Source: Actimicrobium antarcticum | GTDB lineage: Bacteria > Pseudomonadota > Gammaproteobacteria > Burkholderiales > Burkholderiaceae_D | Assembly (NCBI RefSeq): GCF_039536745.1 | Contig: NZ_BAAAZE010000010.1 | Coordinates: 186,001 to 250,000 of the forward strand | Length of the DNA stretch: 64,000 nucleotides | Direction of reading: 5' to 3' | In this document: positions 8,257-16,579 of the stretch, piece after piece | Layout of the letters: every line of letters begins with the position of its first letter | How positions within the stretch are numbered: position 1 is the stretch's first letter | Notes under the pieces: model-generated | Database searches by the model: none | Told to the model about the DNA's origin: nothing | The model's input: only the letters and a program-made list of their open reading frames with translations | Position numbers and translations under genes: made by a program

Positions 8257-10019
8257 CGACGAGCGGCCTTATCGACCTGCACTGCGCCTCCGGTGGCCAG
8301 GTCGAGCAGATCGAATAACGGATGGATGGTATCGGACTCGACCAGATACAGGTTGGACACCGCCCGCGTCAGTGCCACATACAGCGCGTTGACAAAAAAC
8401 TTGTAGACCTCGGCCGTCTTGTCGGACTTGTCGCGCGCACGGCGGTATTCGAGCGAGTCGACCTCCAGCGCGGCCTTGTCGACACCCTCGGCGATGCCGG
8501 CAAACTCGGCGCGATGGTCCGAGACAAACCGGTACAGCACGATGTTGTCGTATTCGAGGCCCTTGGCTTCGTGGATCGAGAACAGCAGCGGCGTGCCGAA
8601 ATGCTGGCGCGCTGCGGCCTTATCTTCATCACGCATCACCAGCACGGCAAAGCGGGTCGACTGGCGCGTCTGGCGATCGAGCTCGCGCTTGACGGTGTCC
8701 TTGTCGGCCATCAGCGCAACCTGCCCGGTCGTGCCGCCGACGCTGTCGACCAGAAAATTGCTTTCTCGGTCGATCGAACCGAAGCGCTGCTGCTTGATTT
8801 TCAGAAGCTGGTTGGCCACGCGGGTGGCGGCAGTGCCGTTGCGAAAATTGGTCGTCAGGACGCGCAGGGCTTGCCGCTCGGCCAGCGCCGGATCGTGCCA
8901 GAACACACTGCGCACCGTCGCCCACGAGAAAAAATTCGGATGCACGATCTGGTTCGAGTCACCGCACAACAGAAACTGGCCGGGCTGCCTCAGCGTACGC
9001 AGCACCAGCGCCAGCTGAATCGCGGTCAGGTCCTGCACTTCATCGATGACGACAAAGTCATAGCGCGGCGCGGCCAGCGATTGCCATTGCTGTGCGATCA
9101 GATTCACATCGAACAGGCCGGCAGCAGCCAGCCAGGCGCGGTATTTGTCGAACAGGTCGTACAGCGCCGGACGCTGTTCCGCAGCAAAAATCGACTGGCG
9201 AATACCGAGCGCCAGATAAGCAGCGCGATCGCACACGCCCGCACTGCCGGCGGTGATGACGCCACGGATTTCCTCGAAAGCCTGATGCGCATCGATGCCT
9301 TTGAAACCCACCCGCACGCCATCGAACCAGCCTGCAAAATCACGCCACAGCGCCTCGCGGCCAGCCGGTTGACGGATCGTTTCGAGGAATTCGCGGTACG
9401 ACAAAAACACTGCATCCTGCCCGGGGTGTTCGTAGCCATTGGCGTAATACAGGTCGCGGGCATTGCGCGCCAGGAAAGTCGAGTGCGTTACATACAGCAC
9501 CTCCCCAGTGGCCTGCTTGAGCTTTTCGAGGGTCAGTACAGTCTTGCCGCTACCGGCGCTGCCGACCACGATCAGCGGGGCGGGCAGATGATAAATCTCG
9601 TCCTGGGCCGCATCGAACGAAATCGGTTTGTCGAGCAGGTGAACGGTAGTCGAGTCAGGACGCAGGTAGCGCAACGGTGTGGGGTCCTGCATCGCTTCCT
9701 GCCGTGCTTCGGCCAGGTCAACGTCGGGAATGCGCGCCTCATCGATCACGGCACCGCGCAAAAATCGCGACTTGTCGTAATCGTGGTTCAGGATCACTTC
9801 CAGCATCAGGGCGCACACCTCGTCGCCATGACGCACCAGCGAAAACAGCAGTCGGTCGGCATCATTCAGTCGGGCGCGATAGAACTTGGCGTGACTGTGG
9901 CTGACCAGTTTTTTGGCCTGCGCACCGGCGAAGTCATCGCGCTCGATGGCGGCGACGACTTTGCGGTAGGCCGCAGTGACCCCGGTGGTATCGAGGCCGA
10001 TGTATTGAAGAACTTTCAT
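8112..10019 (-). CDS. UvrD-like superfamily 1 helicase with RelE/ParE-like N-terminus (3' end frameshifted?)
   Basis: The 635-residue frame has a Walker A motif GSAGSGKT at 153-160 and Walker B/motif II DEVQD at 326-330. Later SF1 motifs are also present: CGDSNQIVHPN, TTNFRN, IHEAKGLEYDN and VNALYVALTRAVSNLYLVE. This indicates an ATP-dependent DNA or RNA translocase of the UvrD/Rep type. The first 90 residues (AKFYRARLNDADRLLFSL...LEVILNHDYDKS) resemble a RelE/ParE toxin fold fused to the motor. After about residue 587 the frame becomes Arg/Ser-rich low-complexity sequence (RRWKTGRRKPASS...) exactly where the ankyrin frame begins. Those last 48 residues are probably an out-of-frame tail. It lies 105 bp downstream of dcd on the same strand. 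Role unknown; defence or repair is speculation. Confidence 0.82.
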   Translation of the reverse strand: MKVLQYIGLDTTGVTAAYRKVVAAIERDDFAGAQAKKLVSHSHAKFYRARLNDADRLLFSLVRHGDEVCALMLEVILNHDYDKSRFLRGAVIDEARIPDVDLAEARQEAMQDPTPLRYLRPDSTTVHLLDKPISFDAAQDEIYHLPAPLIVVGSAGSGKTVLTLEKLKQATGEVLYVTHSTFLARNARDLYYANGYEHPGQDAVFLSYREFLETIRQPAGREALWRDFAGWFDGVRVGFKGIDAHQAFEEIRGVITAGSAGVCDRAAYLALGIRQSIFAAEQRPALYDLFDKYRAWLAAAGLFDVNLIAQQWQSLAAPRYDFVVIDEVQDLTAIQLALVLRTLRQPGQFLLCGDSNQIVHPNFFSWATVRSVFWHDPALAERQALRVLTTNFRNGTAATRVANQLLKIKQQRFGSIDRESNFLVDSVGGTTGQVALMADKDTVKRELDRQTRQSTRFAVLVMRDEDKAAARQHFGTPLLFSIHEAKGLEYDNIVLYRFVSDHRAEFAGIAEGVDKAALEVDSLEYRRARDKSDKTAEVYKFFVNALYVALTRAVSNLYLVESDTIHPLFDLLDLATGGAVQVDKAARRWKTGRRKPASSNCKASRNRPRRSGATSCARRRYRGRSSILIKPVSSW

Positions 10020-10124
10020 GGCATTTCCGACCAGCAGGCAAACCGCAATTGGACTATCTGCGACGGCGACAGAATCAGCCTGCCGTAGCCGCCAGCGATT
10101 TAGGTGACGCTGATTTGCGCTCGA

Positions 10125-10691
10125 TCAGGCTCTCGGCAACGTCACGCCACGTTGGCCCTGGTACTTGCCATTGCGATCCTTGTATGAGGTTTCGCAGACT
10201 TCATCGCTTTCGAAGAACAGCACCTGTGCGCAACCTTCGCCGGCATAAATCTTCGCTGGCAATGGTGTGGTGTTGGAAAACTCCAGCGTCACATAGCCTT
10301 CCCATTCCGGCTCGAACGGCGTGACATTGACGATGATGCCGCAGCGGGCATAGGTCGATTTGCCAAGGCAGATCGTCAGCACGCTGCGCGGAATCCGGAA
10401 ATATTCCATCGTGCGCGCCAGGGCAAACGAATTGGGGGGAATGATGCAGACATCGCTTTTGACATCGACGAACGATTTCTCGTCGAAGTTTTTCGGGTCG
10501 ACGATGGTCGAATTGATGTTGGTAAAGATCTTGAATTCATCGGCACAGCGGATGTCGTAGCCGTACGACGAGGTGCCGTAGGAAACGATTTTCTGGCCAT
10601 TGGCTTCACGCACCTGGCCGGGCTCGAAGGGTTCGATCATGCCGGTCTCGGCGGCCATGCGGCGTATCCACTTGTCGGATTTGATGCTCAT
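10125..10691 (-). CDS. dcd: dCTP deaminase
   Basis: It deaminates dCTP to dUTP, supplying dUMP for thymidylate synthesis. The 188-residue product from ATG 10691 (MSIKSDKWIRRMA) has the exact family length; longer upstream frame is not conserved in type. Motifs present are SYGYDIRC, GKSTYARCGIIVNVTPFEPEWEG with the catalytic Glu, and the C-terminal YQGQRGVTLPR, which folds over the triphosphate. A functional link to folA in the same window (dTMP synthesis) is biochemical rather than operonic. Confidence 0.97.
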   Translation of the reverse strand: MSIKSDKWIRRMAAETGMIEPFEPGQVREANGQKIVSYGTSSYGYDIRCADEFKIFTNINSTIVDPKNFDEKSFVDVKSDVCIIPPNSFALARTMEYFRIPRSVLTICLGKSTYARCGIIVNVTPFEPEWEGYVTLEFSNTTPLPAKIYAGEGCAQVLFFESDEVCETSYKDRNGKYQGQRGVTLPRA

Positions 10692-10898
10692 TGTTGTCTC
10701 GTGCGGTGATTGGAGGGCGGGAACTGCGCCGGCATTGATTGCAACAACGCAGCAGGTAGCGGATTTTACGTGAAAAGTCGCATGGAACCCGGCCAAATTG
10801 TTGCTGGAGACCGACCCATCAGATCCGGGTCGATCTCTTTTGCATCGTCAACCAAAAATCGCTGCCGACGCACGGGAGGGGTTGTTCGCCATCCAAAG

Positions 10899-11924
10899 CT
10901 AGTAATACGTCAACTCCCGCGCTTTCCCCCAAAACACCTTGTACGAAAAAATCGTATACCCAATAATCGCCGGCAACACCACCGCCACACCAATCAAAAT
11001 GATCTTCAACGATTCCGGCGCACTGGCCGCCTGCCAGATCGTGATCTTGTCCACCACCAGATACGGAAACAGGCTGTATGCCAAGCCATTAAACGCCAGC
11101 AAAATAATCCCTACCGTCGAGGCAAACGGCACCCAGCACCAGCGCTCGCTGCCACCTTCAAGCCGCGCCGGCAAGCGCCGTAAAACCTGATCGACCATCA
11201 GGAACAGCCCCGCCGTGATGATCGGCACCGGCGCCAGCAACAGGATGTTCGGAAACGAAAACCACTTGGCAAAAATTTGCTGGCTCACCATCGGCGTGGC
11301 GATCGATACGGCGGCCACGCCCAGCGCACTCAGCAGCAGGCTGCGATGCGCCCACACGACCGCGCGCTGTTGCAGTGCGCCGTCGGTTTTCATGATCAGC
11401 CAGGTCGCGCCCAGCAACGCATAGGCGGCCAGCAGCGCCAGTCCGGTGAACAGGGCGAACACGATCTGCGCCCAGCCGTTCACAAAACCGGTGATGTACA
11501 AACCGATCATCACGCCTTGCGCCACCGTGGTGACGATCGAGCCACCATAAAAAATCATGTTCCATGCCGCCTTGTGTTCGTCGCGTGCCTTGACCCGGAA
11601 GTCGAATGCCACACCGCGCAACACCAGTCCGATCAGCATCACCGCCACTGGCAGGTACAGCTCGCCGAGGATCACGCCATGGGCTTCCGGAAACGCCACC
11701 AGCAAAATCCCGACCCCCAGCACCAGCCAGGTTTCGTTGGCATCCCAGAACGGCCCGATCGAGGCGATCATCATGTCTTTCTGTTCGTCGGTAGCCCGGC
11801 GCAACAGGATGCCGACACCCAGATCGAAGCCGTCGAGCACCACGTACACCATCATCGATATCCCCAGCAGCGCCAGGAACACCACGGGCAGCCAGCCGCC
11901 CGGTTGGGAAAGTTCAGCCATCAT
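10899..11924 (-). CDS. cydB: Cytochrome bd-type quinol oxidase subunit II
   Basis: A polytopic 341-residue membrane protein with the CydB signature start (LPVVFLALLGISMMVYVVLDGFDLGVGILL). About nine hydrophobic segments and the block GPFWDANETWLVLGVGILL follow. It pairs with CydA to oxidise quinol and reduce oxygen to water at the inner membrane. The ATG overlaps the cydA stop by 4 bp (ATGA), with GGAGG just upstream, so the two are translationally coupled. Together with the short-loop CydA next door, this is closer to the cyanide-insensitive CioAB subtype than to E. coli CydAB. No cydX-like small gene is seen after it. Confidence 0.95.
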   Translation of the reverse strand: MMAELSQPGGWLPVVFLALLGISMMVYVVLDGFDLGVGILLRRATDEQKDMMIASIGPFWDANETWLVLGVGILLVAFPEAHGVILGELYLPVAVMLIGLVLRGVAFDFRVKARDEHKAAWNMIFYGGSIVTTVAQGVMIGLYITGFVNGWAQIVFALFTGLALLAAYALLGATWLIMKTDGALQQRAVVWAHRSLLLSALGVAAVSIATPMVSQQIFAKWFSFPNILLLAPVPIITAGLFLMVDQVLRRLPARLEGGSERWCWVPFASTVGIILLAFNGLAYSLFPYLVVDKITIWQAASAPESLKIILIGVAVVLPAIIGYTIFSYKVFWGKARELTYY

Positions 11925-13288
11925 CGGCCTCCGTTGGTGGCCAGCCGACGGCCACTCGCCTGAACCGGTGCCGCATACGGCGCGGTCTCCGGCTTGCCAC
12001 CCTTGCGCGCCAGATGGAACACCACGCTGATATAGGTCACCGTGAGTGCCAGATAAAGCACCAGGTACATCGCCAGCGTCGAGGCGATCATCGGTGCGGC
12101 GATCTTGGAGGCGGCGTCGGCTGTGGTCAGCACGCCGTAGACCAGATAAGGTTGACGACCGATTTCAGTAACGTACCAGCCAGCCAGCGTGGCCAGCCAT
12201 CCGGCAAACGTCATCGCCACCAGCGTGCGGGCCAGCAGCGGATTGATGTCACCTTTGCGGCGCAAGGTCCACGCCGAGAACCACGACACTGCCAGCATCA
12301 GCATGCCCACGCCAACCATGATCCGGAAACCCCAGAACAGCGGCGGTACCGGTGGGTGCTTGTCGCCAAAGGCATCGATACCCTTGATTTCACCATCGGC
12401 CTTGTGGGTCAGGATCAGGCTGCCGAGTTTCGGGATGCCGACGGCGTACTTGTTGGATTGCGTGGCCGGGTCCGGTACCGCGAACAGCAGCAGTGGCGCG
12501 CCTTTTTCGGTTTTCCAGATGCCTTCCATGGCGGCGATCTTGGCCGGTTCGTGTTCCAGCGTGTTCAGGCCATGCATGTCGCCGACCACGATCTGGATCG
12601 GGATCATCACCGCCGCCATCACGATGGCGGTTTTCAGCGCGGCCATGACGGACGGCGTGCGGTCCTTGCGCAACCAGCGATACGCCGAAATCCCGGCAAT
12701 CAGGAATGCCACGGTCAGGCCGGAGGCAATCAGCATGTGCGTCAGGCGGTACGGCATCGACGGATTGAAGACGATGGCCAGCCAATCGGTCGCATGTGCC
12801 TTGCCATTGATCATTTCAAAGCCGACTGGCGTATGCATCCAGGAATTGAGCGCGATGATCCAGAACGCCGATAGCGTCGTGCCAAAGGCGACCATGAAGG
12901 TCGATACCGTCAGCACCCGTTGCGACACGCGCTGCGCACCGAACAGCATAATGCCGAGGAAAGTCGCTTCGAGAAAGAACGCTGTCAAGACTTCATAGGC
13001 CAGCAAGGGTCCGGCGATATTGCCCACCGTTTGCATGAAACCCGGCCAGTTGGTACCGAACTGGAAGCTCATCGTGATGCCCGAGACCACGCCCAGCGCA
13101 AACGTCAGTGCAAAGATCTTGACCCAGAACTGGTAGGCCTCGGCCCACTTCTTGTCGCCGGTGCTGTTGTGGCGCACCCGGAAGAAAAACAGCACCCAGC
13201 CCATCGCGATCGAGATCGTCGGGAACAGGATATGGAAGGTCATATTGGCAGCGAATTGCACGCGCGCCAGCATCAGCGGATCGGTCAT
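11921..13288 (-). CDS. cydA: Cytochrome bd-type quinol oxidase subunit I, short Q-loop (Cio type)
   Basis: The 455-residue catalytic subunit of a bd oxidase carries haems b558, b595 and d. Family landmarks are RVQFAANMTFHILFPTISIAMG with the haem-ligand His near residue 19, FQFGTNWPGF, and EIGRQPYLVYGVLTTADA. The last motif has Tyr where the usual GRQPW has Trp. The protein is clearly shorter than the long-Q-loop E. coli form, as in CioA. The start at 13288 (MTDPLML) is chosen because GGAG sits 6 bp upstream; an in-frame ATG at 13300 lacks this. It is preceded by a GbsR/MarR-type regulator gene 52 bp away on the same strand. Confidence 0.94.
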   Translation of the reverse strand: MTDPLMLARVQFAANMTFHILFPTISIAMGWVLFFFRVRHNSTGDKKWAEAYQFWVKIFALTFALGVVSGITMSFQFGTNWPGFMQTVGNIAGPLLAYEVLTAFFLEATFLGIMLFGAQRVSQRVLTVSTFMVAFGTTLSAFWIIALNSWMHTPVGFEMINGKAHATDWLAIVFNPSMPYRLTHMLIASGLTVAFLIAGISAYRWLRKDRTPSVMAALKTAIVMAAVMIPIQIVVGDMHGLNTLEHEPAKIAAMEGIWKTEKGAPLLLFAVPDPATQSNKYAVGIPKLGSLILTHKADGEIKGIDAFGDKHPPVPPLFWGFRIMVGVGMLMLAVSWFSAWTLRRKGDINPLLARTLVAMTFAGWLATLAGWYVTEIGRQPYLVYGVLTTADAASKIAAPMIASTLAMYLVLYLALTVTYISVVFHLARKGGKPETAPYAAPVQASGRRLATNGGR

Positions 13289-13340
13289 TGCAAGCTCCAT
13301 CGGGTCAGGTTATCGAGGCAGGCTATCTGGTTGGTCATGG

Positions 13341-13955
13341 TCATTCCTTCGTGGAGCCGGAGGTCTTCGCGTTGTCGGGCTTGACTGCAGCTTCGGCAGC
13401 GCGTTTGCCACCGGTGACGAGCGACAGTTTTTTCTTTAGTTCGAGAAATTTTTGTGCCTTGGCGCCGAGGTTCATCAGCTGCACCAGCGTGCGGGTATCG
13501 AGACGCTGGATATCGTCGAACCAGTGCGTCACCAGTTCGATCAGATCGTGCATTTCCTTCATGCGCTTCTGGGCGTGCACTTCATCGTCGTTGGCCGGCG
13601 TGGCCACCAACAGGTCGCGCAGGATGGTCAGCGTCGGATCGATTTCACGCTGGCGGCGCTGGTCTGCGAGCGTGCGGAAGATGGCCCAGATATCTTCCGG
13701 CGTCGAAAAATATTCGCGCCGGTCATTCGGCAGATGCTGCAGGCGTACCAGCTGCCAGGAACTCAGTTCCTTCAGGCCCATGCTGACATTGGAGCGCGAG
13801 AAAGCGAGGGTGTCGGCAATCTCGTCAGCGTTGAGCGGCTTTTCGGCGACATACAACAACGCGTAAATCTGGCCAACGGTGCGGTTGATACCCCAGCGGC
13901 TACCCATCTCGCCGAAGTGAAGTACGAAGTTCTGAATCAGTGGTGACAGGTTCAT
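13341..13955 (-). CDS. GbsR/MarR-type transcriptional regulator of the cyd operon
   Basis: A 204-residue protein with a winged HTH at about 20-90 (VGQIYALLYVAEKPLNADEIADTLAFSRSNVSMGLKEL) followed by a helical dimerisation region. The Lys-rich C-terminal tail is probably disordered. The family (GbsR-like within MarR) usually acts as a local repressor. It is the first gene of a probable regulator-cydA-cydB operon, which suggests control of the bd oxidase. A dyad CTGAATGTTCAG lies 33 bp upstream of the ATG beside a consensus -10, consistent with autoregulation. The regulatory target is inferred from context. Confidence 0.88.
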   Translation of the reverse strand: MNLSPLIQNFVLHFGEMGSRWGINRTVGQIYALLYVAEKPLNADEIADTLAFSRSNVSMGLKELSSWQLVRLQHLPNDRREYFSTPEDIWAIFRTLADQRRQREIDPTLTILRDLLVATPANDDEVHAQKRMKEMHDLIELVTHWFDDIQRLDTRTLVQLMNLGAKAQKFLELKKKLSLVTGGKRAAEAAVKPDNAKTSGSTKE

Positions 13956-13988
13956 GGTGGTTTTGAATACATGAAGTTTCAGGAATTA

Positions 13989-14011
13989 CTGAATGTTCAG
14001 AACGGATTATA
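13989..14011 (-). promoter_or_regulatory. Promoter -10 and operator-like dyad of the regulator-cydAB operon
   Basis: On the minus strand a perfect TATAAT (14011-14006) is followed after 5 bp by the dyad CTGAACATTCAG (14000-13989). The arms CTGAA/TTCAG are separated by 2 bp and sit over the expected start site. No convincing -35 was found, so activation or an extended context may be needed. The layout fits a repressor that blocks initiation. Confidence 0.5.
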
Positions 14012-14152
14012 GGGAATTTTGGCAAAGCTTGCCGATGGTCGACAGATGCCGAATCGGGAATGTGCGGGTGGCATCGTAGCCGGGTGCTGGCAGCCGGGGA
14101 GCACGGCTGCCGATCTTGCCTATTGCATGGAAACGCGGGTATCAGGATCGCA

Positions 14153-14785
14153 TCAAGCCTGCGCGGCAACCAGCTCCGCGTCTTTCGCACGCACTCTGGC
14201 CACCGATGGCCGTGCATTGATGCGATCGATGTAGGCCTTGATCACCGGCGTTGCCGGCACCAATTCGTAACCGGTAATCCACGTCAACGCGGTACCCCAC
14301 AGCACATCGACCGCCGTGAAGTGATCGCCGAGCATGTACGGCCCGCGCGCCAGCTGCGCGGTCATCGTGCCGAGCATCGTGTCGAAGTCACCATACGGGG
14401 ACATGCCCTGCGGTGCCGGCGCATTCTTCTGTGCGCGGTCGACTACGGCAGGCTCGAAACACGACGCGTAAAAAACCATCCAGCGCAAGTACGGTCCGCG
14501 TAGCGCATCGGTCAGACCAGGGGCGAGGCCAGCTTCCGGATACAGGTCGGCCAGAAACAGATAAATCGCGGCCTGTTCGGTGACGATGGCATCACCGTAT
14601 TGCACCGCAGGCACCTTGCCCATCGGATTGATCGCCAGATAGGCCGCGCCACGCTGCTCGCCGGCGTTCATGTTCAGCACCTGCAACGTGTAATCGGCTT
14701 GCAGCTCTTCCAGCAGGATCAGTGCGCCTGAAGAGCGCGTATTCGGACAATGAAACAGCGTGACGTGACGCGATGATGGGGACAT
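14153..14785 (-). CDS. Glutathione S-transferase family protein
   Basis: The 210-residue product has an N-terminal thioredoxin fold (VTLFHCPNTRSSGALILLEEL; NPMGKVPAVQYGDAIVTEQAAIYLFLAD) with the conserved cis-Pro and the glutathione-binding Glu/Gln-Ala pair. The C-terminal helical domain includes the GST hydrophobic staple region (YMLGDHFTAVDVLWGTAL). Start 14785 is selected by AGGAG 5 bp upstream, although the frame extends to 14824. The cytosolic enzyme's substrate cannot be named. It stands alone between the cyd regulator and a small membrane-protein gene. Confidence 0.92.
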   Translation of the reverse strand: MSPSSRHVTLFHCPNTRSSGALILLEELQADYTLQVLNMNAGEQRGAAYLAINPMGKVPAVQYGDAIVTEQAAIYLFLADLYPEAGLAPGLTDALRGPYLRWMVFYASCFEPAVVDRAQKNAPAPQGMSPYGDFDTMLGTMTAQLARGPYMLGDHFTAVDVLWGTALTWITGYELVPATPVIKAYIDRINARPSVARVRAKDAELVAAQA

Positions 14786-14852
14786 GCCGGCTCCTGACGA
14801 GAGATGAGACAGGGAGGCTGACACGAACTACCCGCCGCGCCCCCCGAATTGA

Positions 14853-15074
14853 TCAACCTTTTTTGCTACCGGCCACCAGCAGCAAGCCACCGGCAACGAT
14901 GGCAGCGATACCGGCCCACACCGGAATATTGACGGTTTCTTTTTCTTTGACGTTCAATTCGATCGGGCCGACTTTCAGAGCCTGCGTGTCCTTGGTGTAG
15001 CTAAAACTGCCGTAACCGAGCCCCAGTGCACCTGCGATGATGAGTGCGATGCCGAGTACTTTGATGCCATTCAT
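14853..15074 (-). CDS. Small two-TM protein, DUF3185-like
   Basis: The 73-residue product has a hydrophobic segment at 5-22 (KVLGIALIIAGALGLGYG). A short polar loop (TKDTQALKVGPIELNVKEKETVNIP) and a second hydrophobic segment at 52-69 follow, ending SKKG. This is the DUF3185 pattern of inner-membrane proteins of unknown function. The start is supported by AAGGAC 7 bp upstream, so the longer in-frame extension to 15344 is not needed. Confidence 0.8.
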   Translation of the reverse strand: MNGIKVLGIALIIAGALGLGYGSFSYTKDTQALKVGPIELNVKEKETVNIPVWAGIAAIVAGGLLLVAGSKKG

Positions 15075-15369
15075 GATTGAGTCCTTTGAAGTGAAAGTGT
15101 GGAGCGACAGTAGCACGGGAATGGATGTTTTCACTCCCGGAATAGACGTTGTCACAACTTTGGCAGTACCACGCGACATGGCGGCCGAATCGCGGAGAAA
15201 AACCGGCCGCCCCGGGACTTGCTGCGTCATCAAAAGCGGGACAGGTCCGGGGTTCGTGAGAATATACGGCCGATGAAGCACGCCGGTGGCCGCTGTAAAA
15301 ATGGCTGGGCTGATCGCCACGAACACCGCTGCAGTCGTCGACACATTCCCCCTCTCTCAAGGAACGATC

Positions 15370-15567
15370 ATGGCAAAGAAAGAAGTACTGGATCCCGAAA
15401 CCCTGGCACTGATCGAATGGTGTATCGAAGTGGAGGGTTTCCTGGTGGCGGGCGGTGCCACTGTGGCCGAAGCGCAAGACCATATCGAGGAACAGGTCGA
15501 GTGGTTCACGGATCAGTTTTATGACGGCTTGACGCCGGAGCAGGCGGCGAAGGAAGCGCTGGCCTGA
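15370..15567 (+). CDS. Small acidic conserved-type protein, function unknown
   Basis: The 65-residue product (MAKKEVLDPETLALIEWCIE...) is acidic and predicted to be mostly helical, with no signal or membrane segment. AAGGA 6 bp before the ATG and normal codon use support it as a real gene. No family was recognised. Confidence 0.65.
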   Translation: MAKKEVLDPETLALIEWCIEVEGFLVAGGATVAEAQDHIEEQVEWFTDQFYDGLTPEQAAKEALA

Positions 15568-15667
15568 TTAGGAGGTTGAGAAAGACGCGGCGGAGTCGGC
15601 CGGCCCCGCAAAAAAATTTTCAGCAAGCATCCGATGTGTGGTCACAGTACCCGACCAACTACGCTGA

Positions 15668-15693
15668 TTTAGTCACCATTTTTTGGTGCTAAA
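15668..15693. terminator. Hairpin between convergent small genes
   Basis: TTTAG and CACC (15668-15677, one bulged T) pair with GGTG and CTAAA (15685-15693) around a T-rich loop. It lies between two convergent genes, but no U-run follows on either strand. A transcript-end role is only suggested. Confidence 0.3.
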
Positions 15694-15703
15694 TCGACGC
15701 TCC

Positions 15704-15973
15704 TTAGAAACTCTTATCTGGCTCATCATCAGTGCGTTCAGCAATGGCAGCATGTTGTATTGCCCACTCCTGACTCCAACTTGATTTCTGTGCTGTCGGT
15801 ACTGTAATCATAGTTTCTGCAGATAGCTTAACGTTTAATTCTTCAGCTTTGGCCGCCTGAAAAATGCCGCCATCATTGTAAGAAGTTGAATCATTGCCCA
15901 TCGATATCGTGATTACTCCAACCACAATAATCACTCCGCAAATCAGGGATCTGTATTTTTTAAATGTCGACAT
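15704..15973 (-). CDS. Small membrane-anchored or exported protein, function unknown
   Basis: The 89-residue product has a positively charged start and one hydrophobic segment at about 9-25 (SLICGVIIVVGVITISMG). A polar Ser/Thr/Glu-rich tail follows. GGAG precedes the ATG by 7 bp. Base composition is more AT-rich than the housekeeping genes. No family was recognised; an inner-membrane anchor with a periplasmic tail is the simplest topology. Confidence 0.6.
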   Translation of the reverse strand: MSTFKKYRSLICGVIIVVGVITISMGNDSTSYNDGGIFQAAKAEELNVKLSAETMITVPTAQKSSWSQEWAIQHAAIAERTDDEPDKSF

Positions 15974-16579
15974 TGTCTTGCTCCACAGTCATTAAAACCA
16001 TTTGCACTAGAGATTATGCAGCCTCACTAAATTGCTTATTTAGCAGGATAAAGAATAAGATTAAGAGAAGAGAATGACTATTCGGAAAACTACGGTCTGA
16101 ATTGCGGGTTCTACTGAGTGCGTATTCCAGAAGCATGGCGTGAGCTCATGAACTTTGGATGCTGGCTGGCGTATCCTTCGTTGCAGTACATCGTTCGGAC
16201 AAGTTGGCGGGTCTATGTTTTTGAGTCGTTTGCAGGCGATATGTCGTTGCCAGGATTTGCACGATACCGGTCCGCGTGCTGCCTGGACTGGCTCAGGCAA
16301 GTAGCCGGTTCTTTTCCCGTATCGGAATTACACACAGAATCCTGCCGTGCTCGTTGGTATGGACCGGCAAGTAGCTCGCGTAACGATTCCAGGGCGTCGG
16401 TGACGGCACTTCCAGCAAAATAACCCCGCGCTCCACCCGGAAGCCCTCCCCCCTCCCGCACCGAGAGGGACATTCAAATGGCTATCTCCGTCACGCTGAT
16501 CAGAATAGACGTGTCGCTGCGGCTTGCATCTGATTGACGTAACGCCGCTTGCCGATCGGTCAAGCGCGATGAATCGTAG
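15974..16579. other. Gene-poor interval, 606 bp
   Basis: No gene with a convincing start and ribosome-binding site is seen. One minus-strand frame, 16293 to about 16440, reads like real protein (VERGVILLEVPSPTPWNRY, HTNEHGRILCVI) but lacks an ATG. It could be a gene remnant. The rest is AT-rich near 16020-16090 and otherwise unremarkable. Confidence 0.45.

Noticed and set aside
8322..10088. Long plus-strand frame of 588 codons
   Set aside because: It is antisense to the helicase gene, has no ribosome-binding site or known motif, and its Arg/Gln/His-rich composition is typical of a codon-bias shadow.
10692..10898. cydX-like small gene after cydB
   Set aside because: No short hydrophobic frame starting like MWYFSWILG was found in the gap; a hairpin there has no U-run.
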